From positions 62,001 through 126,000 of the forward strand of contig NZ_JBHTKA010000008.1 of assembly GCF_042676245.1 (NCBI RefSeq): a stretch of DNA of 64,000 nucleotides. The letters run 5' to 3'. Positions 53,451 to 61,202 of this stretch are shown piece by piece (within the stretch, counting starts at the first letter, position 1; every line of letters starts with the position of its first letter). The position numbers were made by a program, and so were the translations under genes. The notes under the pieces are model-generated. The model ran no database searches and had not been told where the DNA came from. It was given only the letters and a program-made list of their open reading frames with translations. Origin of the DNA: Ohtaekwangia kribbensis. GTDB lineage: Bacteria > Bacteroidota > Bacteroidia > Cytophagales > Cyclobacteriaceae.

Positions 53451-53731
53451 GAAAGGCAGCTGATTACTGGCTACAAGAAAGAGTATAGCTACGCCCAAGT
53501 ACCTACAAACGTATCGAAGTATGGTGCACGAACCGCATCATCCTTTTATTTTATATAGCATAAGAATGAACACAGTATATGCGCGTTATACGCTGATGGA
53601 GGACATTGATAACTAAACACTACGCGATACAAATCATACAGTCGTATTGCCGATCGGTATATACACACAGCATTCAGTACATCTATATACTTGACTATTG
53701 CAATTATCAACAAAACATCACGTATACTAAC

Positions 53732-53769
53732 AAAAAAAAGAAAAGCCCAGGTTGTTAGGCCCGGGCTTT
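53732..53769 (-). terminator. Terminator of the beta-barrel gene
   Basis: GC-rich stem with AAAGCCC/GGGCTTT and one internal mismatch (53769-53760 with 53751-53742, eight-base loop), followed on the minus strand by a T run matching the A run at 53732-53744. It starts 23 bp after the stop at 53792. Confidence 0.88.
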
Positions 53770-53791
53770 ACCGCTTTAAATTAACCTCATC

Positions 53792-54424
53792 TTATGGATG
53801 ATGATTCAGATTGAACGCCAGGTATAACTGGGCAAATGAGTTTTTAGAATCGCCCACCAATGCCTCCGCAGCATCGCTGTCGGCAATTTTTGCAAGACCG
53901 TAATTATAGCGTGCACCAACTTGTGCAGGGCCGAAATTAAAACCTATACCACCCACAAGACCGTAGTCAAAAGATCTGAAGTTATCTTTGTCAAGATCGT
54001 CACTACCGTTTCCAAGATCACCCTCTGTTGTAATGTTCGCACCCAGCAGGTATGATCCGTATGCACCGAGGTGTATATCTACCGATTCGCCCAGTTTAAA
54101 TACAGCGAGTACAGGTAAATCCAGGTAATTTAAATTGAATTTTGTTTCCTGATCAACAAATCCGTCTGTTACGAATTTTGAACCTTTTGTGGAGTACAGC
54201 AATTCTGCCTGCAGACCAAAAGCTTCTGTAGATATGATCTCACCAAACAGACCTACGTTAAAGCCATATCTTGCATTTTCATCGTCCACATCATCCACGT
54301 ACATGTTACTTACGTTCAAACCACCCTTAATACCAGCTCTTCTATCCTGAGCGAAGGAGGTAACGGTAGATGCTATTGTAAATATCCCCGCAACCAACAA
54401 GATGTGTCTTAGTTTTGTTTTCAT
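53792..54424 (-). CDS. Small outer-membrane beta-barrel (porin-family, OMP_b-brl_2) protein
   Basis: Outer-membrane protein of 210 residues. Signal peptide MKTKLRHILLVAGIFTIASTVTSFAQ, then the PorT/OMP_b-brl_2 opening RRAGIKGGLNVSNMYVDDVDDENARYGFNVGLFGEI, followed by alternating strands (FGLQAELLYSTKGSKF, KFNLNYLDLPVLAVFKLG, DIHLGAYGSYLLGANI, YGLVGGIGFNFGPAQVGARYNYGLAKI) and an end NSFAQLYLAFNLN. Eight strands are expected. Function structural or unknown. It is monocistronic with its own terminator. Confidence 0.9.
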   Translation of the reverse strand: MKTKLRHILLVAGIFTIASTVTSFAQDRRAGIKGGLNVSNMYVDDVDDENARYGFNVGLFGEIISTEAFGLQAELLYSTKGSKFVTDGFVDQETKFNLNYLDLPVLAVFKLGESVDIHLGAYGSYLLGANITTEGDLGNGSDDLDKDNFRSFDYGLVGGIGFNFGPAQVGARYNYGLAKIADSDAAEALVGDSKNSFAQLYLAFNLNHHP

Positions 54425-54570
54425 AATGTTTCAAAGTTTACTAGTCAGGTAAAAATTACTGTGCCATGAAGGGTTTTACATGAGCGTTAGCTACATAGCT
54501 TGAAAGTCTCGTACAAACCCATCCACACATATACCCCATGTGTGGAGTATTCTTACGAATTATACCGGTA

Positions 54571-54611
54571 TAAATAAAAAATCCACCGCATGTCCGTATG
54601 CAGTGGATTTT
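54571..54611 (-). terminator. Terminator of the DUF1328 gene
   Basis: Fourteen-position stem with one mismatch (54611-54598 with 54591-54578, loop of six) followed on the minus strand by T5ATTTA. It begins 22 bp after the stop at 54633. Confidence 0.85.
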
Positions 54612-54632
54612 ATTTGAACGGAACATCTGCCT

Positions 54633-54797
54633 CTAACTTCGTCTGAAGCCGCCCGCAATGAGCGACACGAGGAAGATAACGATCGCAATAAAGAAAATGA
54701 TTTTAGCTGCATACGCGGCACTCGCTGCTATGCCACCAAAACCAAAAATAGCCGCAATTATGGCTATTATTAAAAAGATGATTGTCCAGCGTATCAT
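54633..54797 (-). CDS. DUF1328 small membrane protein
   Basis: A 54-residue protein, below most ORF-length limits, read from ATG 54797 to TAG 54633. The sequence starts MIRWTIIFLIIAIIAAIFGF, followed by GGIAASAAYAAKIIFFIAIVIFLVSLIAGG and ends FRRS. The GFGGIAASAA...AKI...I.F.V..I pattern is the DUF1328 (YtjA) family, two hydrophobic helices in the inner membrane. Such genes are often induced by stress and sit near CsbD, which lies 245 bp away on the other strand. It has its own terminator. Confidence 0.92.
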   Translation of the reverse strand: MIRWTIIFLIIAIIAAIFGFGGIAASAAYAAKIIFFIAIVIFLVSLIAGGFRRS

Positions 54798-55041
54798 AAT
54801 ATTATAGTTTAATTGTGCAATGTATTGGTAGTATGAAATCGTGCCTGCGTATATACTTCGTACTAAGCGTACCTGCTACACACCTTAATTTATAGTATAC
54901 ATCAAAAAATTGCTGTAGATGTTTATACCCAAAGCCTCGCCCCGTTCAACATATATAGCTATACTTTACTTGTACAGACCATGCAATTACATGGTGGCAT
55001 AACCTTTTCTGTAGCTAAGGCATAATTTAAACACTACTATT

Positions 55042-55230
55042 ATGGCAACGAAACTTGATATAAAAGGTAAATGGAATGAGGTTAAGGGAAAGCTGAAACA
55101 AAAATACGGAGAGCTTACGGATGACGACCTGATGTTTACATCCGGCAAAGAAGATGAGCTTTACGGCCGTCTGCAGCAAAAGCTAGGCAAGACAAAAGAA
55201 GAGGTGAGAAAACTTATTGAGGATATCTAA
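55042..55230 (+). CDS. CsbD family stress protein
   Basis: Small soluble protein of 62 residues: MATKLDIKGKWNEVKGKLKQKYGELTDDDL, with the family's WNEVKGKLKQKYGxLTDDDL opening, then GKEDELYGRLQQKLGKTKEEVRKLI. Members respond to general stress in Gram-positives and are widespread in Bacteroidota, with unknown biochemical role. Highly charged and likely dimeric. Neighbours on both sides are also short or stress-type genes. Confidence 0.95.
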   Translation: MATKLDIKGKWNEVKGKLKQKYGELTDDDLMFTSGKEDELYGRLQQKLGKTKEEVRKLIEDI

Positions 55231-55293
55231 TTTGTTACCCCAACACACGTTCTCAATTTTACACACACGAGTGGAACAGTTTGTCTAGGTCAT

Positions 55294-55355
55294 TTTTGGG
55301 AAGTTATAGGTTACTCATGTGTCACCACAGCATGATGAACCGGTAACTCCCAAAA
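55294..55355. other. Long hairpin with symmetric internal loops
   Basis: Outer stem TTTTGGG/CCCAAAA (55294-55300, 55349-55355), one bulged A, AGTTA/TAACT (55302-55306, 55344-55348), a 2x2 internal loop, GGTT/AACC, a 3x3 internal loop, CATG/CATG and an 11-base apex. There is no T run. It could be a structured RNA or a DNA-level recognition site; it is not a normal terminator. Confidence 0.6.
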
Positions 55356-55479
55356 GTGCACCTTCATCGGAAATATATCTGTAGGCAATGGCAGAGCAAT
55401 GTGCAGCATGAGATACGCTTACGGATAGATCTATGAATTTTACTTCGTCATGTCGCTATAGTTGAAAAAGTAAAGATCC

Positions 55480-55513
55480 GGGCTGTTGCTAACACGTTAG
55501 TAGCGGCCCTTTT
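55480..55513 (+). terminator. Terminator or attenuator before the 26-codon peptide
   Basis: A 13-position stem rich in G-T pairs (55480-55492 with 55497-55509), tight loop, followed by TTTT at 55510-55513. It lies 250 bp after CsbD and 13 bp before the small peptide ATG, so it may end an upstream RNA or control the peptide. Confidence 0.6.
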
Positions 55514-55525
55514 AATGAACGGTTT

Positions 55526-55606
55526 ATGAAAGGTAGAATTATAACAATGCTGATTGCTCTGTCTATGCTTGGGGTAATCCTCGGCCTGCAGTTTGTACAT
55601 ACCTGA
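55526..55606 (+). CDS. Possible 26-residue membrane peptide
   Basis: ATG at 55526 to TGA at 55606 encodes MKGRIITMLIALSMLGVILG followed by LQFVHT: a basic start, then one hydrophobic helix of about 18 residues. It stands between two plus-strand hairpin terminators (55480-55513 and 55643-55678), which suggests a short independent transcript. No homologue known to me. The size leaves chance as a real alternative. Confidence 0.4.
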   Translation: MKGRIITMLIALSMLGVILGLQFVHT

Positions 55607-55642
55607 TACCTGGTCGCACAATCATTAACTATATATATAACA

Positions 55643-55678
55643 GAGGTTGCCCTTTTACAAAGGCAACCTCCCGTTTTT
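55643..55678 (+). terminator. Terminator downstream of the 26-codon peptide
   Basis: Perfect nine-base-pair stem GAGGTTGCC/GGCAACCTC (55643-55651 with 55662-55670), ten-base loop, then CCG and five T (55674-55678). There is no other plus-strand coding sequence near to explain it. The convergent gapN-type gene ends 25 bp further. Confidence 0.85.
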
Positions 55679-55702
55679 ATAAGCGCTGTGTAAATTCAGG
55701 TT

Positions 55703-57322
55703 TTAGAAAATATAGTCTGTACTTAAAAAGGCAGACTCACGGTTACGAATAATGTTACTGATAATTTGCTTGTTGCTGTCGGTGTTCTTGGTGGCAACCA
55801 GGGTTCGCATGGAGAATACACGTAAAGCATCCGCGATGGAAAGTGTTCCTTCTGCAGAATCTTTTCTTCCATTGAACGGGAATGTATCCGGTCCGCGCTG
55901 ACTCTGCGCATTGATATTGATACGACCAAGCTGATTCACAAACGCATCAATAAACTTGGCTATATTTCTGGAATCCGTTCCAAATATACTTACCTGCTGG
56001 CCATAGTTGGAGTTTATCACATAGTCGATAGCTTCATCGTCATCATCAAACGGAACGATCGGCACTACCGGACCAAACTGCTCTTCACTATACAAGCGCA
56101 TCTTGCTGTTAACCGGATATACCACTGCCGGATAGAAGAATGAGTTCATTGACTCGCCACCATTTTCATTTATAACAGTAGCGCCATGTTTCTTAGCATC
56201 TTCTACCAGTTCGCGCAAGTACTCTACTTTACCAGGTTCCGGCAGCGGTGTAAGAGAAGCGCCATTGTCCCAAGGCATGCCCGGCTTCAATTTCTTTATA
56301 GCAGCATTGAATTTTTCGAGAAACGAATCAAGTATAGAACGATGTACAAAAAGAATTTTCAGTGCCGTACAACGTTGTCCGTTAAAGGAAAGACTTCCGG
56401 TTATACATTCACTCACCGCATTATCTATATCAGCATCGTGTAGTACAATGGCCGGGTTCTTGGCATCAAGTCCCAATATAGATTTGAGGCGATGTGGCTT
56501 CGGATGTAATCGTTTCAGATCGTTCGCACCTTTATTGGTACCTATAAATGCAAACACATCTATCTTACCAGTTTCCATCAAGGCTCCTACTGTCTCGCGA
56601 CCTCTTCCATATATAATATTAATAACGCCTGGAGGAAAATTATCGCGGAATGCTTCGATGAGCGGGCGAATCAGCAACACACCAAATTTAGCGGGCTTAA
56701 ATACTACGGTGTTACCCATAATCAACGCAGGTATAAGCGTTGTGAATGTCTCATTGAGCGGGTAATTATAGGGCCCCATGCAAAGCGAAACACCGAGCGG
56801 CACACGTCTTATCTGCGCCATGAAACCCTGCTCTTCAATAAGCTTGGCCGAATTACGATCAAGATCTTTATAGGCTTTTATCGTATCTACTATATAATCG
56901 CAGGTGCGATCAAATTCTTTTTCAGAATCTTTTAGTGTTTTACCAATCTCCCACATCAGTAATTTTACAACAGCAGTACGCTGTTCGCGCATGGCCGCCA
57001 GAAATTTTTCAACGTGTTCAATACGCTCCGTTACACTCATGGTTGGCCACAGGCCTTGTCCTAAATCGTAAGCTTTTACAGCAGCATCCAATGCTTCAAG
57101 TGCTTCGGTTGATGTTAACAGCGGTGTACTGCCTATTATTTTTTGTTTATAACTGCCGTTCTCTTTTATAAACACAGGGCTCAGCACGGGATTAAGACTG
57201 CCTGCCCACGTTTTCATTTCACCATTGATCAGGTATTCGCGTTGTTCAATCGTTTCAGAAATTTTGTACGCATCCGGAATAACATCCTCTTCCGGAAAAA
57301 CATTTGCTAAGATTTGACTCAT
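55703..57322 (-). CDS. Aldehyde dehydrogenase, GapN-like (non-phosphorylating glyceraldehyde-3-phosphate dehydrogenase type)
   Basis: Oxidoreductase of 539 residues. It has an N-terminal extension of about 60 residues, then the ALDH core: GPYNYPLNET (Asn186), MGNTVVFKPAK, FIGTNKGA, and the nucleophile Cys318 in FNGQRCTALK. The phrases KSILGLDAKNPAIVL stand where other ALDHs have LELGGKNP: the general base Glu is replaced by Gly284, with Asp286 two residues on. C-terminal EEQFGPVVPIVPF and FPFNGRKDSAEGTLSI are intact. The GPYNYPLNE and RLxLHPKPHRLK features fit glyceraldehyde-3-phosphate as substrate. It follows deoC by 5 bp; DeoC releases glyceraldehyde-3-phosphate, which this enzyme would oxidise. 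Confidence 0.85.
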   Translation of the reverse strand: MSQILANVFPEEDVIPDAYKISETIEQREYLINGEMKTWAGSLNPVLSPVFIKENGSYKQKIIGSTPLLTSTEALEALDAAVKAYDLGQGLWPTMSVTERIEHVEKFLAAMREQRTAVVKLLMWEIGKTLKDSEKEFDRTCDYIVDTIKAYKDLDRNSAKLIEEQGFMAQIRRVPLGVSLCMGPYNYPLNETFTTLIPALIMGNTVVFKPAKFGVLLIRPLIEAFRDNFPPGVINIIYGRGRETVGALMETGKIDVFAFIGTNKGANDLKRLHPKPHRLKSILGLDAKNPAIVLHDADIDNAVSECITGSLSFNGQRCTALKILFVHRSILDSFLEKFNAAIKKLKPGMPWDNGASLTPLPEPGKVEYLRELVEDAKKHGATVINENGGESMNSFFYPAVVYPVNSKMRLYSEEQFGPVVPIVPFDDDDEAIDYVINSNYGQQVSIFGTDSRNIAKFIDAFVNQLGRININAQSQRGPDTFPFNGRKDSAEGTLSIADALRVFSMRTLVATKNTDSNKQIISNIIRNRESAFLSTDYIF

Positions 57323-57327
57323 TATAC

Positions 57328-57978
57328 TTATAGGGTTGGTTGGACTATATTTACTGCTGATGACGTACCGATGCGTGTTGCACCCGCATCGATCATACGT
57401 TTGGCATCATCAAAAGTTTTTATACCACCTGATGCTTTTATACCTACAGCAGGCGGTAAATTTTCACGCATTAAAGCTATATGTTCGGCTTTGGCACCCG
57501 ATGGCGCAAACCCGGTTGATGTTTTAACAAAATCGGCACCGGCATCAGCACATAGCTTACACGCTTTTTTTATTTCTTCATCAGAAAGATACGCAGTCTC
57601 AATGATTACTTTCAAAAGTTTATGATTGTCGTGTGCCAGTTTACTGCATTTGGCTACTTCAATTTTTGTCCATGGTAAATTCGTTTTAAAAGATGTCACA
57701 TTCCACACTACATCGATTTCATCAGCACCGTTATCGACTGCGCGCTGCATCTCATCTAATTTAGTCTCGGTCATATTATACCCTAACGGGAAGCCCGCTA
57801 CCGTTACCAGTAAAATTTTTGCAGTTCCTATTTCACGTTTGGCTCGCTTTACCCAGAAAGGTGGAACACAGATTCCCAGAAGGCTAAGTCGTTTAGCATC
57901 TTCAACAAGTTTATCTATATCACCGATGGTAAGTGTTGGACTTAAGTTGGTGTGCTCTATATAACTGGCGAGGTTCAT
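57328..57978 (-). CDS. deoC: Deoxyribose-phosphate aldolase
   Basis: Class I aldolase of 216 residues, cleaving 2-deoxyribose-5-phosphate to glyceraldehyde-3-phosphate and acetaldehyde. EHTNLSPTLT at the start, AGFPLGYNMTETKLDE, EIDVVWN with Asp89, KVIIETAYLSDEE, the Schiff-base lysine Lys152 in DFVKTSTGF, and Lys181 in VGIKASGGIKT are all present, so the enzyme should be active. It forms a two-gene operon with the GapN-like dehydrogenase, start-to-stop spacing 5 bp, an arrangement that links nucleoside sugar breakdown directly to glycolysis. Confidence 0.97.
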   Translation of the reverse strand: MNLASYIEHTNLSPTLTIGDIDKLVEDAKRLSLLGICVPPFWVKRAKREIGTAKILLVTVAGFPLGYNMTETKLDEMQRAVDNGADEIDVVWNVTSFKTNLPWTKIEVAKCSKLAHDNHKLLKVIIETAYLSDEEIKKACKLCADAGADFVKTSTGFAPSGAKAEHIALMRENLPPAVGIKASGGIKTFDDAKRMIDAGATRIGTSSAVNIVQPTL

Positions 57979-58117
57979 TACTGCAAGTACTCGCTAAAAA
58001 AATCAAATCACAAGCTGATTAGTTCCACAACGGTGCAACATTATTATTTATAGGGCCCTATATAAAACAAAACAACCCATAGCGAATGGGTTGTTTATCA
58101 TAGATATACCTGTAAAT

Positions 58118-58501
58118 TTAGTGGCGGATACCACACACTTTGCAATACTTCATTTTTCCGGGTGGTCTCTTTTTAGGCGGACGTTTATGACCAAAATACA
58201 TGGGGTTTGTATACTGTGGCTTCATGAGATTCTTTTCATTCTTACGAATGGTCTTTACCGTTTCGCGCATGCGTGCTTCAAACTCATCCTGCGACTCGTA
58301 TGTAGGACCACCACCTTTCTTTCTGCTCTTGCGCGATTTCTTCGGCCCGTATTCTTTCTTGGGATAATAAGGCTCTTCGCCTGGTTCAAGCGTGGTAGGT
58401 GCGTTCTGCTCGGTATTGGCAGACCTTCTGCGCTTCTTTTTCGACTGTGCGAATGTTGAGAATGCTAATGCAAGCAGAAGCAAAGTGATTAGTATACGCA
58501 T
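58118..58501 (-). CDS. Basic exported protein with C-terminal Cys-x-x-Cys
   Basis: Unknown protein of 127 residues. Start set at ATG 58501, which gives a clear signal peptide (MRILITLLLLALAFSTFAQ). The mature part is extremely rich in Lys, Arg and Pro (SKKKRRRSA, KKEYGPKKSRKSRKKGGG, HKRPPKKRPPGK) and ends KYCKVCGIRH, with a CxxC and a terminal His that could bind a metal. It probably stays in the periplasm or sticks to anionic envelope polymers. No homologous family recognised; a separate unit from deoC. Confidence 0.68.
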   Translation of the reverse strand: MRILITLLLLALAFSTFAQSKKKRRRSANTEQNAPTTLEPGEEPYYPKKEYGPKKSRKSRKKGGGPTYESQDEFEARMRETVKTIRKNEKNLMKPQYTNPMYFGHKRPPKKRPPGKMKYCKVCGIRH

Positions 58502-58683
58502 AAAATGGATTACAAAGATATAACTGTTAATGGTACCTGAATCGTATTCAGCAACCGACTGAAGGTCTTTTAAGGCGATCAAACGAAATGCCTAACCGGT
58601 AAATTTTAAGGAGACACTCTTCTATTCGACAAAAATAACTTTTAATTAACTTTAAGATACTTAAAACAAACAACCCTTTCGCC

Positions 58684-59781
58684 ATGAAGTCCCTGTTTTT
58701 ACTCATTCTGGGTCTTTTTTCCCGGCTGGCATTGGCCGCAGACCCCACCCCGCTGGAAATAGGAGCCAAAGCTCCTGCATTTTCGTTGCCGGCAACCGAT
58801 GGTAAAACGTACACCCTCGATGATTTCGCCCGCTACAAAATACTCGCTATAGTCTTCACGTGTAACCACTGTCCTACGGCACAAGCATATGAAGACCGCA
58901 TCAAGCAGCTTGTTACAGACTATAGCAGCAAGGGCGTAGGTATTGTTGCTATATCACCCAACGACCCGCAGTCGGTGCGTCTGGATGAACTGGGCTATAC
59001 CGACCTGAGCGATTCATTCGAAGAGATGAAAATTCGTGCGAAGAATAAGCAGTATAATTTTCCGTATCTCTACGATGGAGAGACCTCAGCTATATCCCGT
59101 CAATATGGTCCGCAGGCCACACCTCACGTATTTATATTCGATGATAAACGCACGCTTCGCTATACAGGCCGCATCGATGATGGTGAAAAGCCGGGCACTG
59201 CCAAAACACATGACACGCGTAATGCATTGGATGCTTTACTGGCAGATAAACCTGTGCCGGTAGAAAAAACAAAAACATTTGGCTGCTCCATTAAGTGGCC
59301 TGATAAACGAGACTATGCTAACAAGGCAACCGAGGAGTGGGCTAAAGAAAAAATAGCAATTGATGAGCTGGATATAGCCGGTATAAAACAACTGCTTAAG
59401 AACGATGGTATAAATTACAAGCTCATCAACGTATGGGCTACCTGGTGCGGACCCTGCGTTACGGAGTTTCCGGAATTTGTAAACATGAACCGCATGTATC
59501 GTAACCGTGAATTTGAATTGGTGACGATAAGTCTGGATGACATTAACCGAAAGCCGAATGCCCTTAATTTCCTAACTAAGAAGCAAGCCTCCATGAAGAA
59601 CTATATCTTTAAAGGTGACAAGTATGCTTTTATGGAAGCACTTGACAAGAAGTGGGAGGGTTCGCTTCCGTATACTTTATTTGTTGCCCCGGGCGGCAAA
59701 ATTATTTATGGCAAACAAGGATTGATCGAGCCGCTTGAACTGAAAAAAATTATTGTTGAAAATATAGGTCGTATTTACTAA
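58684..59781 (+). CDS. Protein with two fused thioredoxin-like domains
   Basis: Exported redox protein of 365 residues. After a signal peptide (residues 1-19) the first domain (about 25-185) is AhpC/TlpA-like with FTCNHCPTAQAYEDR (Cys60-x-x-Cys63) and FPYLYDGETSAISRQYGPQATPHVFIFD (cis-Pro loop). A linker (KTFGCSIKWPDKR) leads to a second domain (about 230-365) with the classic WATWCGPC (Cys255-x-x-Cys258), LVTISLDD and SLPYTLFVAPGG. Both CxxC sites are intact, so the two domains could act as a relay or on different partners in the periplasm. Closed by a strong terminator. Confidence 0.9.
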   Translation: MKSLFLLILGLFSRLALAADPTPLEIGAKAPAFSLPATDGKTYTLDDFARYKILAIVFTCNHCPTAQAYEDRIKQLVTDYSSKGVGIVAISPNDPQSVRLDELGYTDLSDSFEEMKIRAKNKQYNFPYLYDGETSAISRQYGPQATPHVFIFDDKRTLRYTGRIDDGEKPGTAKTHDTRNALDALLADKPVPVEKTKTFGCSIKWPDKRDYANKATEEWAKEKIAIDELDIAGIKQLLKNDGINYKLINVWATWCGPCVTEFPEFVNMNRMYRNREFELVTISLDDINRKPNALNFLTKKQASMKNYIFKGDKYAFMEALDKKWEGSLPYTLFVAPGGKIIYGKQGLIEPLELKKIIVENIGRIY

Positions 59782-59785
59782 TATT

Positions 59786-59834
59786 ATAGATAGTGCCTCT
59801 GTTATCATTGACAGAGGCACTATCTATTTTATTT
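59786..59834 (+). terminator. Terminator between thioredoxin-fusion and rmuC genes
   Basis: Perfect 17-bp stem (59786-59802 with 59811-59827), eight-base loop, then T-rich TTTATTT. It lies 5 bp after the plus-strand stop and 2 bp from the stop of rmuC on the other strand, so it serves convergent genes, mainly the plus one. Confidence 0.92.
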
Positions 59835-61157
59835 ATCAAACAGATCAGCCTGATCTTCGGAGCGTTTCAGCAGGTTTGAATCTATAGTCTTGCTGGCCTT
59901 TGCACCAAGCTTTTTCAAGTCTTCTACTCTGCGCACCAGGTTTCCGCTTCCTACCGATAATTTTTTCATCGACTCTTCGTAGAATTTTTTGGAAGTCTCC
60001 AGGTGACGACCGAGAGTGATCAGGTCTTCCGAGAAGCCTACAAATTTATCGTATAAGTCACCAGCTTTATTGGCTATATCCAGCACGTGGCGTGTCTGGT
60101 ACTCCTGCTTCCATGTATTCTTGATGAGTTGCAACGATGGTATCAGCAATGTAGGACTCACAAATACAATTCGCTTCTCAAGTGCTTCTTCGTACAATGT
60201 CTTTTCGCTTTGTATCGCGAGTATATAGGCAGGTTCAATCGGAATGAACATGATCACAAAATCAAGACTGCCATTACCTTCACCCCCTATATTCTTATGA
60301 TAGTTTTTATCACCCAACAATTTCATGTGCTGACGGATGGAGGTAAGATGGCTCTTGAGGTGAACGATCTTCTCTTCTTCCGTTTCCGCATTCACAAAAT
60401 TGTTATACGCCGTAAGACTAACTTTCGAGTCGATGATAACGTGTTTGTTTTCCGGCAAACGTATAATTACATCGGGGCGTAATCTGCCTTCTACCGTTGT
60501 GAATGACTCCTGTATAAAATATTCGCGATCTCTTTCGAGTCCTGATTTCTCCAATATACTTTCCAGTATAAATTCACCCCAGGCACCTTGTGTTTTAGAA
60601 TCACCGCGTAATGCGCGCGTCAGGTTCTCCGCTTCGCGCGTCATCTGCACATTCAGTTTCTGCAGGTTCTCGAGCTGCTCACGCAAGGCAGAACTTCGCG
60701 AGATTGTATCTTTATGTGTTTCCTCTACGCGCTTCTCAAACTCGGTGATCTTTTCACCGAGTGGTTTTAACAGATCATACAGGTTTGTTTTATTCTGATC
60801 GGTAAATTTTTTACTCTTCTCTTCAAAAATTTCATTCGCCAGGTTCTTGAATTGGAGTGTAAATTTTTCATTCAGTGTTTCAAGCTCCTTGCGCTGGTCC
60901 TGTAATTTTTCCTGCAGGTTCCGGTAATCTGCTTCCGATGCAGCAAGACTGTTATTCACTTCCAGTACTTTGTGGCGTTCGCCTTCAAGCTCGTGCTTAA
61001 GCTCCTGTACCTGGTGCTGAAGTGTTTTATTTTTTTCCTGTTCCAGTACTATAGCAGAGCCGGCTGATTGCGCTTCTGCCGAAGATTTGAATTTAAAAAC
61101 GAGCCACGCGGCTACCACACCGACACTAACCCCTACCAATAAAAAAAGAATTTCCAT
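59829..61157 (-). CDS. rmuC: DNA recombination protein RmuC
   Basis: Protein of 442 residues. Start set at ATG 61157, which gives a normal N-terminal membrane helix (MEILFLLVGVSVGVVAAWLVF). A long coiled coil (about 35-185) precedes the RmuC nuclease-fold domain: LTRALRGDSKTQGAWGEFILESILEKSGLERDREYF, RLRPDVIIRLPENKHVIIDSKVSLTAYNNF, FVIMFIPIEPAYI, FVSPTLLIPSLQLI. The conserved GxWGE and DSK residues are intact. RmuC limits certain recombination events and may restrict foreign DNA. The ORF6N pseudogene lies 46 bp upstream. Confidence 0.96.
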   Translation of the reverse strand: MEILFLLVGVSVGVVAAWLVFKFKSSAEAQSAGSAIVLEQEKNKTLQHQVQELKHELEGERHKVLEVNNSLAASEADYRNLQEKLQDQRKELETLNEKFTLQFKNLANEIFEEKSKKFTDQNKTNLYDLLKPLGEKITEFEKRVEETHKDTISRSSALREQLENLQKLNVQMTREAENLTRALRGDSKTQGAWGEFILESILEKSGLERDREYFIQESFTTVEGRLRPDVIIRLPENKHVIIDSKVSLTAYNNFVNAETEEEKIVHLKSHLTSIRQHMKLLGDKNYHKNIGGEGNGSLDFVIMFIPIEPAYILAIQSEKTLYEEALEKRIVFVSPTLLIPSLQLIKNTWKQEYQTRHVLDIANKAGDLYDKFVGFSEDLITLGRHLETSKKFYEESMKKLSVGSGNLVRRVEDLKKLGAKASKTIDSNLLKRSEDQADLFDK

Positions 61158-61202
61158 TTGCTGTAAATATATGTTTAACAACCAACAGCGGGCAACTAGA
61201 AT

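Larger units (their letters stand above)
53395..53791. other. Intergenic region with degenerate repeats
   Basis: About 400 bp between the AI-2E gene and the beta-barrel gene. The first 60 bp carry words related to the 21-bp repeat at 47857 (53419-53450). The middle has no recognisable gene and is rich in TATA words. The end holds the terminator of the barrel gene at 53732-53769. Confidence 0.6.

Noticed and set aside
55294..55355. Integron attC site or IS200/IS605 end
   Set aside because: The hairpin lacks GTTRRRY/RYYYAAC core sites, and no integrase or transposase is nearby.
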